The notes: generated by a model not told the origin, from the letters alone. A stretch of DNA of 64,000 nucleotides from Prorocentrum cordatum (GCA_963575745.1 CAUYUJ010020697.1:1-64000), one strand, 5' to 3'; counted from the first letter of the stretch, positions 32,972 through 43,775 are shown. Program-made: numbers and translations.

Positions 32972-33202
32972 CGATGTCGGGCTCCAACCTCACCTGCCCC
33001 AATTCACTCAACAACGAGAGTGCCCACTGCCACTGCCTGCCATTGCCGCAGGCGGAAATGGCAACGTTGTACAAGATCAGACGGTCCTCCTTCACTTCTG
33101 ACCGCAAGGCATGCCGCAACAATGCCAGCGATGCAGCCCACTGCTTCTTCTCTCCGTAACTCTTGCCCAGTGCTGCTGCAACTCTGTAATTCGGCCACGG
33201 CT
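32972..33202 (-). CDS. PPR-repeat exon, two units (block f), most 5' block seen
   Basis: The minus strand encodes NYRVAAALGKSYGEKKQWAA with SLALLRHALRSEVKEDRL, then LYNVAISACGNGRQWQWALS with LLSELGQVRLEPDI. The second unit (33076-32972) is exactly 105 bp; the first is a more diverged PPR-like unit whose start near 33202 is uncertain. The open frame continues upstream to 33329 through a poly-Ser stretch encoded by (CGA)n at 33268-33300, which I treat as non-coding. The exon ends GAC-ATC|GTTCAC, the only PPR block here with a conventional GT at the break. Confidence 0.7.
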
Positions 33203-33504
33203 GATTGCGACAACCTCTGTGACTGGCAGCAGCGCTGTCATGAAGTCCGACACTACGCTCATCAATAACCAACGACGACGACGACGACGACGACGACGAC
33301 TGCATCTCGGAATGGCGACGTTGACGCATGCAATGCTGAAACCGCGTGGAACGCTCAACCCTGAACCGCTAACCTGCACCAACTGGCCCTACGACCAATC
33401 CAACACGAAACCTGCCTCACAGTCCTGACACCGCGCTAACACTCCCAGTGTTCGTTCTGCACGATCCCCACTGGGGGAGGGCCCAGTGCACGGTTTCCCC
33501 CAGG

Positions 33505-33998
33505 GCCGTAGGCCGAGGAGGAGGAGGAGGAGGAGGAGAAGGAGGAGGAGGAGGAGGAGGAGGAGGAGGAGGAGACGGGAGGAGGAGGAGGGAGGAGGAG
33601 GAGAGGAGAGGAGGAGGAGGAGGAGGAGGAGGAGAGGAGGAGGAGGAGGAGGAGGAGAGGAGGAGAAGGAGGAGGAGGAGGAGGAGGAGGGAGGAGGAGG
33701 GAGAGGAGGAGGAGGAGAGGAGGAGGGGAGGAGGAGGAGAGGAGGAGGAGGAGGAGGAGAGGAGGGAGGAGATCGGGAGGAGGAGGGAGGACGAAGGAGG
33801 AGGAGGAGGAGGAGGAGAGGACGGACGAGGAAGGAGGAGGAGCAGAGAGAGGAGGAGGAGGAGGAGGAGGAGAGAGAGAGCGGGAGGAGGAGGAGGAGGA
33901 GCAGCAGGAGAAGGAGGAGGAGGAGGCGGGATGAGGAGGAGGAGGAGGAGGAGGAGGAGGAGGAGGAGGAGGAGGAGGAGGAGGAGGGAGGAGGACGG
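33505..33998. repeat. GGA-rich purine tract, about 490 bp
   Basis: An almost uninterrupted GGA/GAG purine strand. Bases 33999-34485 follow without a supported gene. Confidence 0.95.
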
Positions 33999-34484
33999 GT
34001 CGCCCGAGCCCCGCGGAGAGACCCTCCGGGGCACAGAGGCCGCCGATCCCCGTCTCTCGCATGGCCCTTCGCCTGCTGCGCGGCGGCCGTGGCAGGAGCA
34101 CAGCACAGCAGGGACTGTCGGGCGCGCGCGGGCTTGCGCACGGGCCAGCGCCTGGGCCCAGACGTCCGAAGGCCACATTTCTTCGATGGGCCGACCACAA
34201 CGATGCTCAAAGCGAAATGTCGTTTCCGGCGCACAATGAAACAAGTCCCAGCGTTTAGAACGGACGTTTTACGCACGAAGCCGGTGCCAAACGAAAGCGG
34301 ACGACGAAGCGGGACGTGCAAGGCAGCAACGAGCAACGAGCAGCGAAGCAACGGCGAAACAACGGAACGAAAAACACAACAAGAACCCAAACCAAACTAA
34401 ACAGCGCTGTGGTCGATCCTTGCATGTCTTCCGTGCGCGGAGCTCCCGACTTCACGGTTTCCTCCGGGGCCATAGGCGACCCGA

Positions 34485-34785
34485 GATGGAGAAGGAGGAG
34501 GAGGAGAAGGAGGAGGAGGAGATGGAGAAGGGGGAGGGGAGAAGGAGATGGAGGAGAAGGAGGAGGAGGAGGAGGAGGAGGAGGAGGAGGAGGATGAGGA
34601 GGAAGGAGGAGGAGGAGGAGGAGGGGCGGAGGAGGAGGAGACGGAGGGGAGAGGAGGAGGAGGAGGAGGAGAGGAGGGAGGAGAGAGAGGGAGGAGAGGG
34701 GAGCAGCAGGAGGAGGAGGAGGAGGAGGAGGAGGAGGAGAGGAGGAGGAGGAGGAGGAGGAGGATGAGGACGAGGAGGACGGGTC
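34485..34785. repeat. GGA-rich purine tract, about 300 bp
   Basis: A second purine tract of the same composition and strand as 33505-33998. Confidence 0.95.
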
Positions 34786-34949
34786 GCCTAAGCCCTTCGG
34801 ACAAACCCTCCACTCCCGACCCCTCCAGCGGGGGGTATACTTGTTGTCCGTCCGATCCGTTCCCGATGGCCCCGGGGGCCCGACGGCGGGCCCGGGAGCC
34901 GACCTCGAGGAAGCACGCCGGGACTGGCACAAGCCCTCCTATCGTTAGG

Positions 34950-35145
34950 TCGGGCGTGTTCTCCTCCAGGAGGATTTTGCACGATAATTCAAAACCTTGC
35001 CCAAGACTCCAAAGAATTAAGACTTGTAGAAGCATTACTAACATAGTAGTAGTCATTACTCAACATAGCCAGACATCATCAGAAGTGGTATAGAAAGATA
35101 GTCTGCCTGTTTGGGAATACCCCTCCTGTACAGGGGCAGGCCCGA
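34950..35145. mobile_element. Family A inverted-repeat element
   Basis: The left end is TCGGGCGTGTTCTCCTCCAG and the right end CTCCTGTACAGGGGCAGGCC plus CGA. CCTCCT(A/G)T flanks both sides, a possible 8-bp duplication with one mismatch. Confidence 0.75.
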
Positions 35146-35164
35146 CACATCCTCCTGTGGACAG

Positions 35165-35640
35165 GGAGGAGAGGGGGAGGGAGAGGAGGAGGAGGAGGAG
35201 AGAGGAGGAGGAGAGGGAGGAGGAGGAGGAGCTGTGGGGGCCCGCAGGCGATCTTGCCACGATCCTCGCGCGCGGGAGGCCCGCCCCGCAACCGCTCCGC
35301 GGGCGGCGGCGCGGCCGCCGCGCCCCTCCCTCTTGCCCCCCCTCCCTCCTCCTCCTCCCTCCTCCTCCCTCCTCCTCCTCCTCCCTCCTCCTCCTCCTTC
35401 CCCTCCTCTCCTCCTCCTCTCCTCCTCCTCCTCCTCCTCCTCTCCTCTCCGCCTTCCTCCTCCTGCTCCTCCTCCTTCCTCCTCCTCCTCCTCCTCCTCC
35501 TCCTCCTCTCCTCGTCCTCCTCTCTCCTCCTCCTCCTCCTCCTCCTCCTCCTGCTCCTCCTGCTCCTCCTGCTCCTCCTGCTCCTCCTGCTCCTCCTGCT
35601 CCTCCTCCTCCTCCTTCTCCTCCTCCTCCTCCTCCTTCTC
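35165..35640. repeat. Mirror tracts: GGA (35165-35235) then CTC (35338-35640)
   Basis: A purine tract is followed, about 100 bp later, by a 300-bp pyrimidine tract on the same strand, so the two can pair as a large imperfect inverted repeat. Within the CTC part a CTG-interrupted subregion (CTCCTCCTG repeats, 35550-35605) stands out. Confidence 0.9.
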
Positions 35641-35758
35641 ATTCTCCTCCCCGTCGCCCTCGTCGTTGTTGTCGGTCGTTGCCTCACCCTGCCGCTGGGC
35701 CCCGTTGCAATGGTTTGTGTTCAAGCAACTGCCTGAGCACAGGCTTTCGGAAGAAAGC

Positions 35759-35984
35759 GCCAGCAACTCTCCGCGACTGGCCGTCCCTTGCCTTAGGTCG
35801 GCCATGTCCTCCTACAGGCGGATGTTGGAGGACATGTAAGACAGATTTACACATACCCAAAACTGATCAAAAATAGTCGAACAAGCATCACCATATTATT
35901 TTGTGACTAGTTTGAAGATTCCTCCTGTAGAGGGACAAGCCCGACTTCACGCCAGAAACTCTCCGCGACTGGCCGCCTCTTGCC
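35759..35984. mobile_element. Family A element (35798-35944) flanked by a 34-bp direct repeat
   Basis: Element ends are TCGGCCATGTCCTCCTACAG and CTCCTGTAGAGGGACAAGCC plus CGA. The flanks 35759-35792 and 35951-35984 both read GCCAG(C/A)AACTCTCCGCGACT then GGCCGnCnCTTGCC, 34 bp with three differences. This resembles the 40-bp duplication at 27841-28120. Confidence 0.8.
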
Positions 35985-36224
35985 AGCCGCCGGAAGAGAG
36001 CGCGGGCGAGGGCAGAGGACCCGCGGCAAAACTCTCGGGGCGTCGTCACGGCCGCGGGCGGGAGAGGAAGCAGCCGCCCCCTCGGAAGCGTGGGCGGCAC
36101 CGTGGGAGGGAGGGGGGAGGGGGGGAAGTCCACGGAGAAAGGGGTGATGCGATGGGGGGAGCACGGACGAGGAGGGGGATGGCGGGCGGAAAACCTCCTT
36201 CCCCTCCTCCCCTTCCTCATGCGC

Positions 36225-36345
36225 CTCCTCCTCCTCCTCATCATCCTCCTTCTCCTGCTTCTCCTGATTTTCCTCCTCCTCCTCCTCCTCCTCCTCCTCC
36301 TCCTCCTCCTCCTCCTCCTCCTCCTCCTCCTCCTCTCCCTCCAGG
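36225..36345. repeat. CTC trinucleotide array
   Basis: About 120 bp of CTC. Bases 36346-37105 hold no gene I can support; a short (CA)n lies at 36860-36880. Confidence 0.9.
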
Positions 36346-37105
36346 GCCCCCTACAAACAGGACCTTTGACAAACCAAATCGCTGGCGCGTCTGAGAGAAG
36401 ACTGCAGCCTTGGGCCGACACGGTGTCCATTCTCCACCCTTTCCAACAAGAGTGATCAACATTCGTTTTTGCAACGCCGCGCTCGGATGCAGTGCACGAG
36501 ACCTTCGACCGCCTACGGGCAATGACATCCTCATGTCTCCCCGGCCCATCCTCCCAACCCGATAGCTGTCCTCCTGAAGAAGATCCCCCTGACCCACTGG
36601 CGCCGACCTTCGCCCGGATTGCCGCCGAGCACGTCGTCGGCGGCGGAGGGGCGGGCCCTTGGAGAGGCCGTCCTGCCGCGCAGGCCGCGGGAAGCCGCCA
36701 GAGCCCTAGAGCTTTGAGGGAAGGCCAAGCACGGGACAGCCGAGCAGCCGCACACTAGATAGATCTACATTCCAGGGCCAGAATAATGGTACCGAAGGTA
36801 GCCTGATGAAGCGCCGCCTTCACCGAGCCCGAACGCAACGATAGCAGATATTAAATACACCCCCACACACACACACCCAGACAACCCCTGAACACCAGCA
36901 ACCACCGCAAGTCCTGAGCATGAGATGAAGCCCCGCCCCCAAACGGTAAGTCAGAACCTTCGAGACAAGGCATCCCCTAGTCAACCGCAGACACGACAAC
37001 ATGTCCTCGTTCACCAGAGAGATGTCCTGGCCACGCCCCGCAGGGTTTCTCCGCTCGACTGAGATGATTCTCCCGTTCGACGTTCGACCGATGACTACTT
37101 TTAGG

Positions 37106-38234
37106 TCGGGCGTGACCCCGTACAGGCGGATTTTGGACTAAACATGAAAAATACCCTCAATATCCATATACATGTACATATATATATATATATATAGATA
37201 TACAAGACTGCAGTGGCGCTTCGCGCCATGAACCTTGGTCCTTGAAGTTTGGTATGCAGGCGGAAATGGCAGGAAGGTCAAGCCGACAATTTAGCGATAA
37301 CTCCTTGCTGCCTTTTCTGGCATCGCCGTTATAATAATGTCGTTCGTTATCCTTCCTCCATGCTTATGTTTCCTCATTCTCGCCATACCCTGGGCATTCT
37401 CCCCATCCTCCTCAGCTCTTTTTGCGGAGGCTCCTCCTTGGAGAGCCTCTGGGGGCCTCACCAAAGTTCTCAGGCTTTCTTGAAGCCTTCTGGAGGCCTC
37501 CTGGGTGTGTTCTGGGGGCCTCTGGGGCTTCCTAAGGCCAACCTGCCTCTAACCGCGGTCTCCCTGAACGCCCCAGTCACGATTTGGAATGCTTCGGAGG
37601 GTGTCTTGGGGCCATCTTGGGCCGCCATGGTGCTCTCTCAGGGCCATTTTGGACCCCCCTGTTGTGCCGTTTTGGGGCTCTCTTGGACTGCCTGGAAGCC
37701 CTTTCGGATGGTTGTGGGGCGATTTTGGAGTCTCCCAAACGGCTTCGGACGCCTAGGAGACCGCCGTCTTGGAGCGTCGGGAAGCCGAAAAGAAGAGAAC
37801 CCCAAATGCACCAAAAACCTAAATAGAATCAATGATTTGTCCCTCTTGGGGCCTTCTTGGGGGTGCTCTTGGAGGCTTCTTGGTACGTTTTGGAGCGCTC
37901 TTTCGGGGTATGACGGCTTCTTGGAGCGCTCTTGTACTGTCTTGGGGGTCTCTGGGACGTCTCCGGTGACCCCCCTGATCGCCCTGGGTGTGCTGCGAAG
38001 GCTTGGCAAAAGGCCCTGCGAGGCCCAGGGGGCCGCTTCGAGGCCCGTCTGGAGGGTCCCAAAGCTCCAGATCCCGGGGGTCCGGTTTTAGGGGGGGGGG
38101 GGACGGGTTTTCTCCCCGCCCGGGCTTATAAAAAATATAGGAAGAGGCATGTATTCGAAAGTGGTCCAACAAATCGTCCCCAGACTGTCTTGGCACTATT
38201 TTTGGATCTCTTCCTGTGGAGGGACACGCCCGAC
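37106..38234. mobile_element. Family A element split by a ~0.95-kb insert
   Basis: A normal left half (TCGGGCGTGACCCCGTACAG, GGATTTTGGACTA) lies at 37106-37175. A normal right half (CAGACTGTCTTGGCACTATT ... CTTCCTGTGGAGGGACACGC CCGA) lies at about 38150-38234. Between them is about 0.95 kb of TTGGGG-, CTCTTGG- and GGGGCC-rich degenerate repeats with a 280-codon plus-strand frame (37249-38091) that has no recognisable domain. CGATGACTACT precedes and CGATACGACTT follows, a plausible but imperfect target duplication. The pairing of the two halves is an inference. Confidence 0.55.
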
Positions 38235-38384
38235 TCGATACGACTTCCCCGTCAGAGGCCGGACCTCCCGGGTGCGGGCCGGAGTTCCTGGCCTGCCTTC
38301 TCGCCCTCCAGGGGGCCCCGCGCGCGCCGCGCAGGGGCGCCAGATCGACAGGTGTTCGCCGAAGAGGGCGGAGCCCAGAGGTGG

Positions 38385-38550
38385 GGAGCCCACAGAGGAC
38401 GTACGCGCCCAGCTCTGTACACGAACACGACCCCTCGATCTGCGAGACCGGCCGCGTCATACGAACATTTGCGCAATGCGTACTCTCGAAACCAGCGCGG
38501 ATTCATGTACGTGTACGTCCTTCCTTCGCTCCTGAAGAGGGCCGGACCCA
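38385..38550 (+). repeat. Dispersed repeat, partner at 39958-40115
   Basis: Both copies share GGAGCCCACAGAGGACGTAC, CGCCCAGCT(C/A)TGTACA, CCCCTCGATC, GAGACCGGCCGC and TCATGTACGTGT over about 165 bp with scattered substitutions. Apart from this copy, bases 38235-38989 carry no gene. Confidence 0.8.
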
Positions 38551-38989
38551 GATCAATCGTTAGCGAAACTCCCAAAGGACACTCCAAACGAACTGGTCGT
38601 GACCGAAATTCGGCATCCGGTCGTGAATTCGGGCAAGGAGGGAGCCATTGACTTCCTCGAAGCCCTCCCTTGGACCCCGACGCGCCGTCTCTTCGCCACC
38701 GGAATTCGGCCCCCTCTGGTCGCGACCAAAAATTTGGCCCCCCGACCGGATTCGTTAGAGAGATGTCTGGTCGCGGTTGCTTTGGGGAGTGGGAGCATTT
38801 CATCGTCCCCTCCCCCTGACAGCTCCGACACAAGATGGCCATCACGAGCAGCGGATCCAGACCACCTCGAGTCGTGAGAAAAGCACGAGAGGGGGGGGGG
38901 GGGGGGCGTTTTCGCTGCCTTCAGCCTCTGTCCGCACGACTCGGGAGGCAACAAAAACAGGTTCGGGGACGTGGTCGAGAGGTCGGCCT

Positions 38990-39415
38990 CGTGTGAACGT
39001 TTTTTCTGACTCGGCGCCTCGGCATTGGGCGGGAGAGGGGGGGAAAAGGGTCGAATTGTAAACACCGGTTTGATGGCATATACACCGGTGGAATGGAGTT
39101 CTCCCCGGTCAAACTGGCTTATTCCCCTGGTTAGTTGTTGAACAACGTGAGGAAATCAATCTTACGCGTCGCAGAGAGGCATCGTTCAGGCCTCTTGGGG
39201 ACTTAGCCTCTAAGAGGCCTGAAGGGGGGGGTCTGGCTCTGAACCTCTGCTTAGGGCGATGGTTTGCAACAGGGCGTCCATTATGGGGGAGGCTCTGCCT
39301 GCCTGAAACAGGCGCCCCAAACAGCCAAGATCTACTCCATGGGGGGGCGGGGGGAGGGGGGGGGGCGAGGGCCCGCGCCGATCGGCAACAGAATTCAGAA
39401 GAAAACGATCACCTC
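38990..39415. repeat. Dispersed repeat family K, copy 2
   Basis: Matches 11845-12092 but is longer, with about 160 extra bases between its start and the GTCTGGCTC core (39055-39215). Bases 39416-39957 show no gene. Confidence 0.65.
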
Positions 39416-39957
39416 GAGGAAATCGAGGCGCTGGGTGTCTGGGCTGGCGGTCTGGATTCAGGGGCGCGATCCCCAGACCCCCGACGCCATGATTTTTTCA
39501 TGACGTCGACCCCCAAAGGTTTCGACCTGTTCCCCGGGACCGGTTGTTCATCCTTGGCCGTTTTTTGACGGTCCCGAGGTCCAGTAAGGGCCCCCATAGG
39601 CCGAAAAGTGTGAAACAACTCCCGTCACGATGTTTCCATCAGAAGAAGCTGGTGCAGAGATACACCCTAGCTCTGGAGTAGTACCTCCATGCCAAGACTC
39701 AGCATCCAATGGGCGTAATCGCTCACCTGGGGCCCGTGATAAGATAACAAGTGCAAGCTCACAACCCGCTCTCATCATACGGGCTCTGCTTGATAATGTG
39801 CCGCCCTGGCCGATGGGCGGTCGAGGGGGCCTGGGCCCACTGGGGGTCCCGTGGACGCGCGGTCGCCCGGGCATGCTCCGCGCGGGGGCGCCCCCGCGAG
39901 CACAGCGCCCCGCACACGCAGCGGTCGCGGCCCAGGGGGCCCGACCCGCGAGGCTAG

Positions 39958-40115
39958 GGAGCCCACAGAGGACGTACTCGCCCAGCTATGTACATGAACA
40001 CGGCCCCTCGATCCGCGAGACCGGCCGCCTTATACGAGCATCTGCGCAGTGCGTGCTCTCGAAACCGGCGTGGCTTCATGTACGTGTGCGTCCTTCTTTC
40101 GCTCCTGAGAGGCCG
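39958..40115 (+). repeat. Dispersed repeat, partner of 38385-38550
   Basis: Same order of blocks as 38385-38550 and same strand; the two copies lie about 1.57 kb apart. Confidence 0.8.
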
Positions 40116-40339
40116 TGGAGGCGGACAGGCCTCCCGCGGGCCCGGGCGGGCGGAGGGGGCCGGCGGTGCACCGTAGCGAGTGGCACGGACGTGAGCCCTC
40201 TCGAGGGCCCGCGCGGCGTTCCTGGATCGGGGCCGCGCTGGTGGCCCTTCGGGGGGGGAGGGCGAGGGCGAGGGCGAGGAAGAAGTGAGAGATCAATCCG
40301 CAGCGAGCCGGTGCATCGGACTGCCCCTGGGGGAACCAA

Positions 40340-40465
40340 GGGGTACCGGTACCGCTACTCCCCGGCCCTCCCCCGCGGTGCGTGCTGACCGGGATCTCGA
40401 GGCGGGTCCAGCGGTGGCGACGAAGACCTCCCAGGACGCCCCAAAAAGGGGAAAACGAGGGAAGG
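40340..40465. repeat. Dispersed repeat, partner of 2061-2180
   Basis: Shares CGCTACTCCCCGG, TCGAGGCG, a GTGGCGACGA block and GAAAACGAGGGAAGGG with the 2-kb copy. Confidence 0.55.
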
Positions 40466-40832
40466 GGAGAGGTGTGGGTACACGTCGTTCATGTCGAAAC
40501 CGTGCTCACTTCTGCTTGCGCTCGTTTCTCATTGCTCCCGGCCCCCTTATAGTGGCCAGGGAGAAGCGAACCAGCAGAGACGAGAGGACCTGGGCCCCCC
40601 AGGAGATCGAAGAACCCTCGAAGAATTAGAAACGAACCGTGGGCATCTTTTCCCCCTCTGGACTCCTGGCGTCCTCTCGAGACAGGACGGGGGGGGCGAG
40701 CTCGAGGTGACGAGGCGGACGGCCGCCGCCCCCCCAGCGACGGGCGCCCCCTCTGGACGACCAGGCGGCCACACCCGCGGGCGCCCCGCGGAGCGGCCTC
40801 ACCCAAGAGTGGCCTCTGTCCGCGGAGGCGTG

Positions 40833-40910
40833 TCGTGCATTTTTGGTCGGCGGGTCGGGAGCGGGCCCCTTCCGGTCAAGAGCCAGGCAGGGCGCGCGAA
40901 GCCCTAATTG
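40833..40910. repeat. Dispersed repeat, partner at 58262-58340
   Basis: Shared: TTTTTGG(T/C)C, GCGGGTCG(G/A)GAGCG, CTTCCGGT(C/G)AAGAGC and AGGC(A/G)GG, then CGCGC. About 75 bp. Bases 40911-41870 contain a short (GGATCAAGCG)n patch at 41115-41175 and nothing else I can support. Confidence 0.65.
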
Positions 40911-41869
40911 GGGAGACAGGGCGCGGGCGGGCGGGGCCTCAGGCGGCCGGAGGGTGCAGAGAACAGGCGGTGCCGAAAAGCGTGTCGCACAATCGGGCTG
41001 CTGAAAGAAGGAACGGTATACGATCAGGAGGCCACTGCTGGGAGGTCTTCGTCGGAAAGATCAAGGAGGATCAAGCCCCATTGGGGGGCTGTTATGCTGG
41101 AGTGGGCCTCGGAGTGAGCCGCATTGAGTGGGATCAAGCGGGATGAAGCCGGATCAAGCGGGATTAAGCCGGATTTCGGACCAGGGCAAAAACAGAATTT
41201 GACCTCCCAGGAGTTGCATCCGAAATACAAGGAACAAAGCCCCTTTTTGGCCCCACAAGCGCCTGCGTGCACGAGGAAGGCTAGAGGAAACGCTACAAGG
41301 ACCTAAGGAACATCGAGCCCCTTTCGTACCCAACCTGTGCCTTATTTCAGCGACTTGGCTGTAGCCGACCTGGAACTACAACAGAAAAACTCCATCGTGT
41401 GATGCACAATCGGACAAGTGGAACTGCGTACATAGGAGGAGGTGGGGGGGAAGCAGGAGGATGAATGGCAGGACAAAGATGACGATGAGAGGACGAGAAC
41501 GAACAGCAGCAGCAGGAACTGAAGTGGAAAGACTGGGAGGGGCAGGAGGACCAGGAAAAGGCGGAGTAGAGGAAATGAGTGGTGCGACAACAATGCAAAA
41601 GGGCTGGGATCTAGAAAAGTGGCCCGCGCTAGAGCGAGAGCGCCATTCTGAACGACGGAAAAAGCGCCGATCCGAAAATTAGGCCCACGCTGAATGGGGG
41701 GCATCATTTTGAAACACCGGCAACAACCGAATGGTAAACAACAGATGGAAACACAACTTGCTAAATCGTGCGATTCAAGCTACGCGGAGAGGGCCAGAGA
41801 TCTTCCGGACAAAGTCAGGGGAGAGAGAAGGGTCGTTTGCACCTTCAGCAGTTGCAAAGGGAGGGGGAA

Positions 41870-42025
41870 TGAAAGAGAGAGAGGGGATAGAGAGAGAGAG
41901 AGAGAATAGAGATGAGCGAGGAGAGAAAATAACAAAAAGACAGAGGAGAGAAGAGAGAGAGAGAGAGAGACAGAGAGAGAGAGATAGAAACAAAAAATGG
42001 AAAGAGAGAGAGAGAGAGATCGACA
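41870..42025. repeat. GA dinucleotide-rich tract
   Basis: GAGAGAGAGA runs interspersed with AAAAT and GATAGA. Low complexity. Confidence 0.9.
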
Positions 42026-42204
42026 GAGGGAGAGCAGCCCATTGCAGGGTGTCTGGCGGAGGAGCGTAAGACGAGACTACTTAAAGTAGCTCTTGGTCGC
42101 GCTAGCTTCATACCGCAATTCACTGGCACTGGCAGAATGACAGCGGATCCCTAGGCGGGGGTCGTACGATGGCCCACCTGTCCCGAACTGAACTGCGCAC
42201 ATCA

Positions 42205-42490
42205 GCTAGATCCAGGGGTGTGATATGCCTGCAGACGGCCTCTCTCTCTCTCTCCCTCGCTGGCTATAGCGAACCACACTTGACCCATAATGCCTGGAAG
42301 ACAACCTGACCCCTGACCCCCTGACCCCACCAATCCACCAGCATGCTTCGATCACGCAGGCAAGATGCAGCGCGCGATGACTAGACAAGCTGAGGCCTAC
42401 AAATGTCAGACTCTGCCTCGTCTGAAAAATACGCTTCCACCATGCCCGCAAGCGCCCTCCCCCCACCTCTGCATCGGTCTCTTCCGCAAA
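42205..42490 (+). repeat. Dispersed repeat, partner at 43289-43625
   Basis: Both copies contain GCTAGATCC, GCCTGCAG(A/G)CGGCC, a CT-rich run, GACAACCTGACCCC, CCACCAGCATGCTTCGATCA, CGCAGGCAAGATGCAGCGCG and CTGCCTCGTCTGAAAAATA. They are direct repeats about 1.1 kb apart and nearly identical over the last 170 bp. Confidence 0.9.
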
Positions 42491-42555
42491 CGATGTAATT
42501 CAGATGGGAATTGGGACAGCCGGTGGCACTGGAAAGGATTATATGCAACTTGGAC

Positions 42556-43235
42556 ACGCGTGCGTGGCAGCGACAGGGCCGAAAACGGTCATTTGCGACC
42601 AGAGGAGTCGGAGCAGGAGTTGGTCGGAGGAGGGGGGAGGAGGTAAGGACGTGCATGCGACCCAACCAGGGGGGCCAACAGGCTGAGTCGTGGCGCTCGC
42701 TTGGCTGGGGAAGAGCTGGAGAGCCCAGCCCAGCGGAGCCAGAAGTCCTCCGAGCACAGGTGCGCTTCGCACCAACAGTCAGGAGAGCAAACAACAAACA
42801 CTTCGCACCAGTCGGCACGACCAAAGTCAGGACAGCAGGAGAACCAGTCGCAACAGGACCAAACTCTTTCACGCCGACGGTCGAAAAAAACGTCAGAATT
42901 CCTCCTCTTCCGATCAGCAGGGAAACCGGCTGCAGCAGGACCAGGATGCTTCGAACCGACAATCGAAACAAATCCCAAGTCAGCCCTCTCCCTTCCAATA
43001 TCACCTTCCCGTCCCCTCTCCAGCCCTGAGGCGGCGAGCAGCGAGCAGCGGACAACGCCCGAGGGGCGGCCTGAGGGAGGATGACAGGCGTGCTTAGCAC
43101 GCTGGCTAAAAACCGACGGCTGGCAAACATTGAAAGTACTCCGTGTACATCCGGCTCGAACGCTTCGGCGCGAGAAGGCAGCAGAACGCAGTGCGCGTCA
43201 GCTCCCATTGCCCCCACTCCAGCCAGCTCCTCCCC
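42556..43235 (+). repeat. Large dispersed repeat (~0.68 kb), partner at 52647-53345
   Basis: The copies share GGCCGAAAACGG, GTGCATGCGACCCAA, CAGGCTGnGTCGTGGCGCTC, GCTTGGCTGGGG, CCGAGCACAG(A/G)TGCGCTTCG, CTGCAGCAGGACCAGGATGC and GCGAGAAGGCAG, in order across about 680 bp. Open frames in both copies are not conserved in length, so I treat it as a non-coding mobile or duplicated unit. Confidence 0.85.
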
Positions 43236-43288
43236 CCCACGCACACACCACACACATAGATCTTGCCTAGATCCTGGCTGCACAAGTA

Positions 43289-43625
43289 AGCTAGATCCGA
43301 GTGTGTGCGATGCCTGCAGGCGGCCTCCCCTCCTCTCTCTCTCTCTATCTTTCTCTCCGTCTCGCTGGCTATAATAAAAAAACTTGACTCATCTTGCCTG
43401 AAAGACAACCTGACCCCCGACTCCCTGACCCTACCTGAGCCAAAAAAGCGTGGAACTGGGAGCTGATAATTTACCAGTCCACCAGCATGCTTCGATCACG
43501 CAGGCAAGATGCAGCGCGCGATGACTAGACAAGCTGAGGCCTACAAGACCCTGCCTCGTCTGAAAAATATGCTTCCACCATGCCTGCAGGCGCCCTCCCC
43601 CCACCTCTGCATCGGTCTCTTTCTC
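43289..43625 (+). repeat. Dispersed repeat, partner of 42205-42490
   Basis: Contains about 50 extra bases (near 43434-43480) relative to its partner. Confidence 0.9.
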
Positions 43626-43659
43626 CGCCTCTTCGGACTCGTTCTGCCTTCTCCTCCGC

Positions 43660-43725
43660 CTCCGCCTCCGCCTCCTCCTCCTCCTCCTCCTCCTCCTCCT
43701 CCTCCTCCTCCTCCTCGGTCTGGTG
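43660..43725. repeat. CTC trinucleotide array
   Basis: About 65 bp of CTC/CGC triplets, directly after the duplicated segment ending at 43625. Confidence 0.9.
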
Positions 43726-43775
43726 CCGCAACTGGCGCCGACCAAACGCGTCCTCAAAGAACTCGGCGCCGTAAA

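Noticed and set aside
33389-35876. Poly-Glu/Arg/Gly and poly-Ser/Pro/Leu frames
   Set aside because: Translations of GGA/CTC arrays.
38385-40115. Conserved gene pair suggested by two similar frames
   Set aside because: The 165-bp similarity is a dispersed repeat; frame and stops are not conserved between copies.
43434-43455. Minus-strand GCTTTTTTGGCTCAGGTAG, resembling the dinoflagellate spliced-leader end
   Set aside because: Only the last dozen bases resemble it, there is no leader-like 5' half and no gene downstream in that direction; chance match likely.
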